64,000 nt of DNA. Source: Alteromonas sp. 5E99-2 (GTDB lineage Bacteria; Pseudomonadota; Gammaproteobacteria; Enterobacterales; Alteromonadaceae). The position numbers were made by a program, and so were the translations under genes. The notes under the pieces are model-generated. The model had not been told where the DNA came from and did not search any database. It saw only the letters and a list, made by a program, of their open reading frames with translations. Every line of letters starts with the position of its first letter. Position 1 is the first letter of the stretch. Positions 61,843-64,000 of the stretch are shown one piece after another. Where the stretch lies: assembly GCF_017368475.1 (NCBI RefSeq), contig NZ_JAFNJE010000006.1, positions 140,104 through 204,103 of the forward strand. Reading direction: 5' to 3'.

Positions 61843-63888
61843 ATGTTGTTACGATCTCTATTTTTTTTCCCTCTTTTTTTAGCCGTCTCGTTGAGCCCAA
61901 CAAAAACAACACTGGCTAACGAAAAAGTCTATATCGCTGCTGCTGAAAAAATACCTTATATATCCCAGTCTCAATCAAATCAAGGTTACGTCTACGAAGT
62001 TCTGCAACATGCATTTGAACGCTCTGGTTATGAAGTAGATATCGACTTTTATCCTTTAGCTCGCGCAAAAAAACTTGTTCTGGATGGTCGCTTAGATGGT
62101 TATCTAACACTTTCATCATCAAACCAACTTAAAAGCAACAAGTGGTTATCGCAACCATTTCCCGCAGGTCAAATGGGTCTGTTAAAAAGAATTGATAACC
62201 CCCAGCCTTTATACGCCAATACAAGCACTCCCATACTTCAACAATTAATGAATGTGAACAAGTTTCAGTTTAGTATGGTGAGAGGAAGTGATTTAACCGA
62301 TGTAAAAGAGTATGTCCCTGAATCCAGCATACAATGGGTTGTAAACGAACTTCAAAACATCGATGTTGTAGCCGCACAAAGAACTAATTTCGCCATTATT
62401 GATAAGTTTAGCGCTGGCGACCTTATTGTATCTCGTCGCCCTCATTTAATAGGCAAATTAGAATTTTTACCTACGACTATCGCTGACCAGCAATTTCACA
62501 TTAATTTTTCGAATGAATCACCTCGAAATACAATTTTATTGAAAGCCTTCAACTCAGGGCTACAGCACATTACCGCTGATGGCACCCTTGACACTATTTT
62601 AGCAAAATATGGCTTTTTCCCTTCAAGTCAAAAATCGGATTTAACCACAAAGCTAGTCATTGGAGCCGTTGACTCTATAGATATTTTATTATTGAAAGAA
62701 GTGTCTAAATTATATGAAGAGCAAAACCCCACAGTGCATTTAGAATGGCGTTTAATGAATGAAACGACACTACGCACTCGGGTTTTAACGGATTTAGCAT
62801 TGTCCGATGGCCAATTTGACGTAATGACCATTGGTGCGTATGAAACTCCCATTTGGGCTAAACAACAATGGCTAACTGCGTTGGAAAACCTGCCGAAAAG
62901 CTATGATATCGAGGACATTGTAAAACCAGTTAGAAACGTACTTTCTATTAGCGGTAACTTTTACGGCTTACCCATTAACGCTGAAAGTTCGGTTTTGTAC
63001 TATCGAAAAGATCTCTTCTTAAAAGCAGGTCTGTCGCTACCAATTCAGTTTACTTACGAAACGCTCATCGAATATTCAAAGCAATTACATCAAATCGAGG
63101 ATGGCGTTTCAGGAATATGTTTGCGAGGTAAACCAAGTTGGGGAGAAAGTATCGCGTTAATCAGCACTATTGCTCAAAGTTATGGCGGAACGTGGTTTGA
63201 CAGCGATTGGCGGCCTCAGCTTAATACTCCTCAATGGAAAAAAGCACTTGAAGTTTACATTCTCTTAACCAAAAACTATGGACCAGCAGAAACAAGTAAT
63301 AAGGGATTCAATGAGCTACTTACGCTATTTTCAAGCGGACGTTGTGCGATATGGATAGACTCAAGTGTTGCTGCCGGCACCTTGTTTAATCCAAACACAT
63401 CCCAAGTGAGTGAAGATGTAGCCGTTACCAAAGCGCCGAGTGGCTATTTGTCTGCGCCTTCTGAGTGGTTTTGGACTTGGGCTTTTGCAATTCCCACCTC
63501 TTCAAAACATAAACTAGAAGCAACCAAATTCATTACTTGGGCAACATCAAAAGAGTACATCAAACATATTGCCCGTAACAAAGGCATTTATTCCGTTCCC
63601 TCTGGTACTCGCTATTCAACTTATGATACTCGTTTTAGTGATATCAAAGTCCCTTATAGCGCAATTACCTTAAGTACCATAGAAGCAAGCGGCGCAAAAT
63701 ACCAAAATTCAAAAGCAAAACCTTACTTAGGGATTCAATACGCCAGTATTAAAGAATTTCCTGCAATAGGGAATCAAGTAGCGGATTTAATTGATCAAGT
63801 TGTACGCGAACAGTTAACCGTAGATGAAGCACTAAAAGCTAGCCAAGCTATTGCCGAAAAACAAATGAAAGCATCGGGTTATTACTAG
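61843..63888 (+). CDS. Tandem periplasmic solute-binding protein (SBP3-SBP1 fusion)
   Basis: 681 residues with a signal peptide (about 1-26). Residues 27-262 look like an amino-acid-type binding domain (EKVYIAAAEKIPYISQSQS, GYVYEVLQHAFERSGYEV, LDGRLDGYLTLS, ending TLDTILAKYGFFP). After a short linker, about 267-681 form an extracellular sugar-type binding domain (KLVIGAVDSIDILLLKE, VMTIGAYETPIWAKQQWL, NFYGLPINAESSVLYYRKDL, FSSGRCAIWIDSSVAAG). Two unrelated binding domains in one chain is unusual. No ABC permease is adjacent in the window. Confidence 0.85.
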   Translation: MLLRSLFFFPLFLAVSLSPTKTTLANEKVYIAAAEKIPYISQSQSNQGYVYEVLQHAFERSGYEVDIDFYPLARAKKLVLDGRLDGYLTLSSSNQLKSNKWLSQPFPAGQMGLLKRIDNPQPLYANTSTPILQQLMNVNKFQFSMVRGSDLTDVKEYVPESSIQWVVNELQNIDVVAAQRTNFAIIDKFSAGDLIVSRRPHLIGKLEFLPTTIADQQFHINFSNESPRNTILLKAFNSGLQHITADGTLDTILAKYGFFPSSQKSDLTTKLVIGAVDSIDILLLKEVSKLYEEQNPTVHLEWRLMNETTLRTRVLTDLALSDGQFDVMTIGAYETPIWAKQQWLTALENLPKSYDIEDIVKPVRNVLSISGNFYGLPINAESSVLYYRKDLFLKAGLSLPIQFTYETLIEYSKQLHQIEDGVSGICLRGKPSWGESIALISTIAQSYGGTWFDSDWRPQLNTPQWKKALEVYILLTKNYGPAETSNKGFNELLTLFSSGRCAIWIDSSVAAGTLFNPNTSQVSEDVAVTKAPSGYLSAPSEWFWTWAFAIPTSSKHKLEATKFITWATSKEYIKHIARNKGIYSVPSGTRYSTYDTRFSDIKVPYSAITLSTIEASGAKYQNSKAKPYLGIQYASIKEFPAIGNQVADLIDQVVREQLTVDEALKASQAIAEKQMKASGYY

Positions 63889-64000
63889 GGCGTGTTGATC
63901 TTTGATGTACAATTTTGCAGCGGTTTGTGCCCTATTTATGCAATGCAGAACGACTGTAGTGTAGTTACTCTACATAAAGGAGTGATAAAGCAGCAGAAAT
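63889..64000. other. Window end, possible insertion-sequence terminus
   Basis: Directly after the stop codon begins GGGCGTGTTGATCTTTG, a sequence type that can mark an IS end or a repeat family. No reading frame starts here. The right side lies outside the window, so this is only a suspicion. Confidence 0.2.

Overview
The window looks like chromosomal DNA of a marine gammaproteobacterium, most likely an alteromonad (Alteromonas/Paraglaciecola-type). The basis is moderately AT-rich DNA, an alaA-yfbR pair, MsrPQ, a TorF-type porin, DUF3718, a secreted PL7 alginate lyase and many single-gene transcription units. The genus is an inference. There is no rRNA, CRISPR array, plasmid or phage module; one initiator tRNA is present.

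Layout. (1) 1-13.5 kb, purine-ring catabolism: a RutR-like TetR regulator (5' end outside the window), allantoinase PuuE, a divergent AzgA-type purine permease and adenine deaminase, then, after an alginate lyase and a dps-like remnant, a tightly packed minus-strand operon: RpiR regulator / amidase / HpxW-like oxamate amidohydrolase / TSUP exporter / PucG-like ureidoglycine-glyoxylate aminotransferase / allantoate amidohydrolase / cupin. Together they describe adenine -> hypoxanthine (then urate and allantoin by enzymes outside the window) -> allantoate -> ureidoglycine -> oxalurate -> oxamate -> oxalate. A perfect RutR-type box lies in the permease/adenine-deaminase gap and a four-half-site operator lies in front of the operon. 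(2) 13.6-16.1 kb: LRAT-like protein, alaA, yfbR. (3) 16.1-22.3 kb, a patchy accessory region: HEPN-like gene, broken alpha/beta hydrolase, carbonic anhydrase, DinB-like, ricin-like lectin, two small secreted proteins, an IS110 fragment, a ~90-bp repeat in two copies, and attC-like boxes that suggest decayed integron cassettes.

(4) 22.3-31 kb: dGTPase, msrPQ, a SulA-like SOS inhibitor behind an exceptional 35-bp palindrome, TorF porin, EF-hand protein, trhO, a response regulator with TPR repeats. (5) 31.0-33.0 kb: a bufferin operon (DUF2282 precursor, MNIO/DUF692 enzyme, DUF2063 partner), a copper-linked RiPP system. (6) 33-40.5 kb: EamA transporter, AraC regulator, LytTR two-component system, M61 peptidase, chemotaxis receptor. 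(7) 40.5-43.1 kb: secreted ADGF-type adenosine deaminase and a NUP-family nucleoside protein, a second purine module acting outside the cytoplasm. (8) 43.3-48.3 kb: small minus-strand genes including a kinase remnant and an ACT-domain gene broken by two TAA codons. (9) 48.4-64 kb: an oxidoreductase/epimerase fusion, a large secreted beta-helix protein, a U32 peptidase, a FosA-like VOC enzyme, esterase, GST, an AhpD-like/TetR divergent pair with two matched operators, tRNA-fMet, DUF3718 protein and a tandem solute-binding-protein fusion.

Most calls rest on motif recognition by eye in translated sequence; no database search was made.
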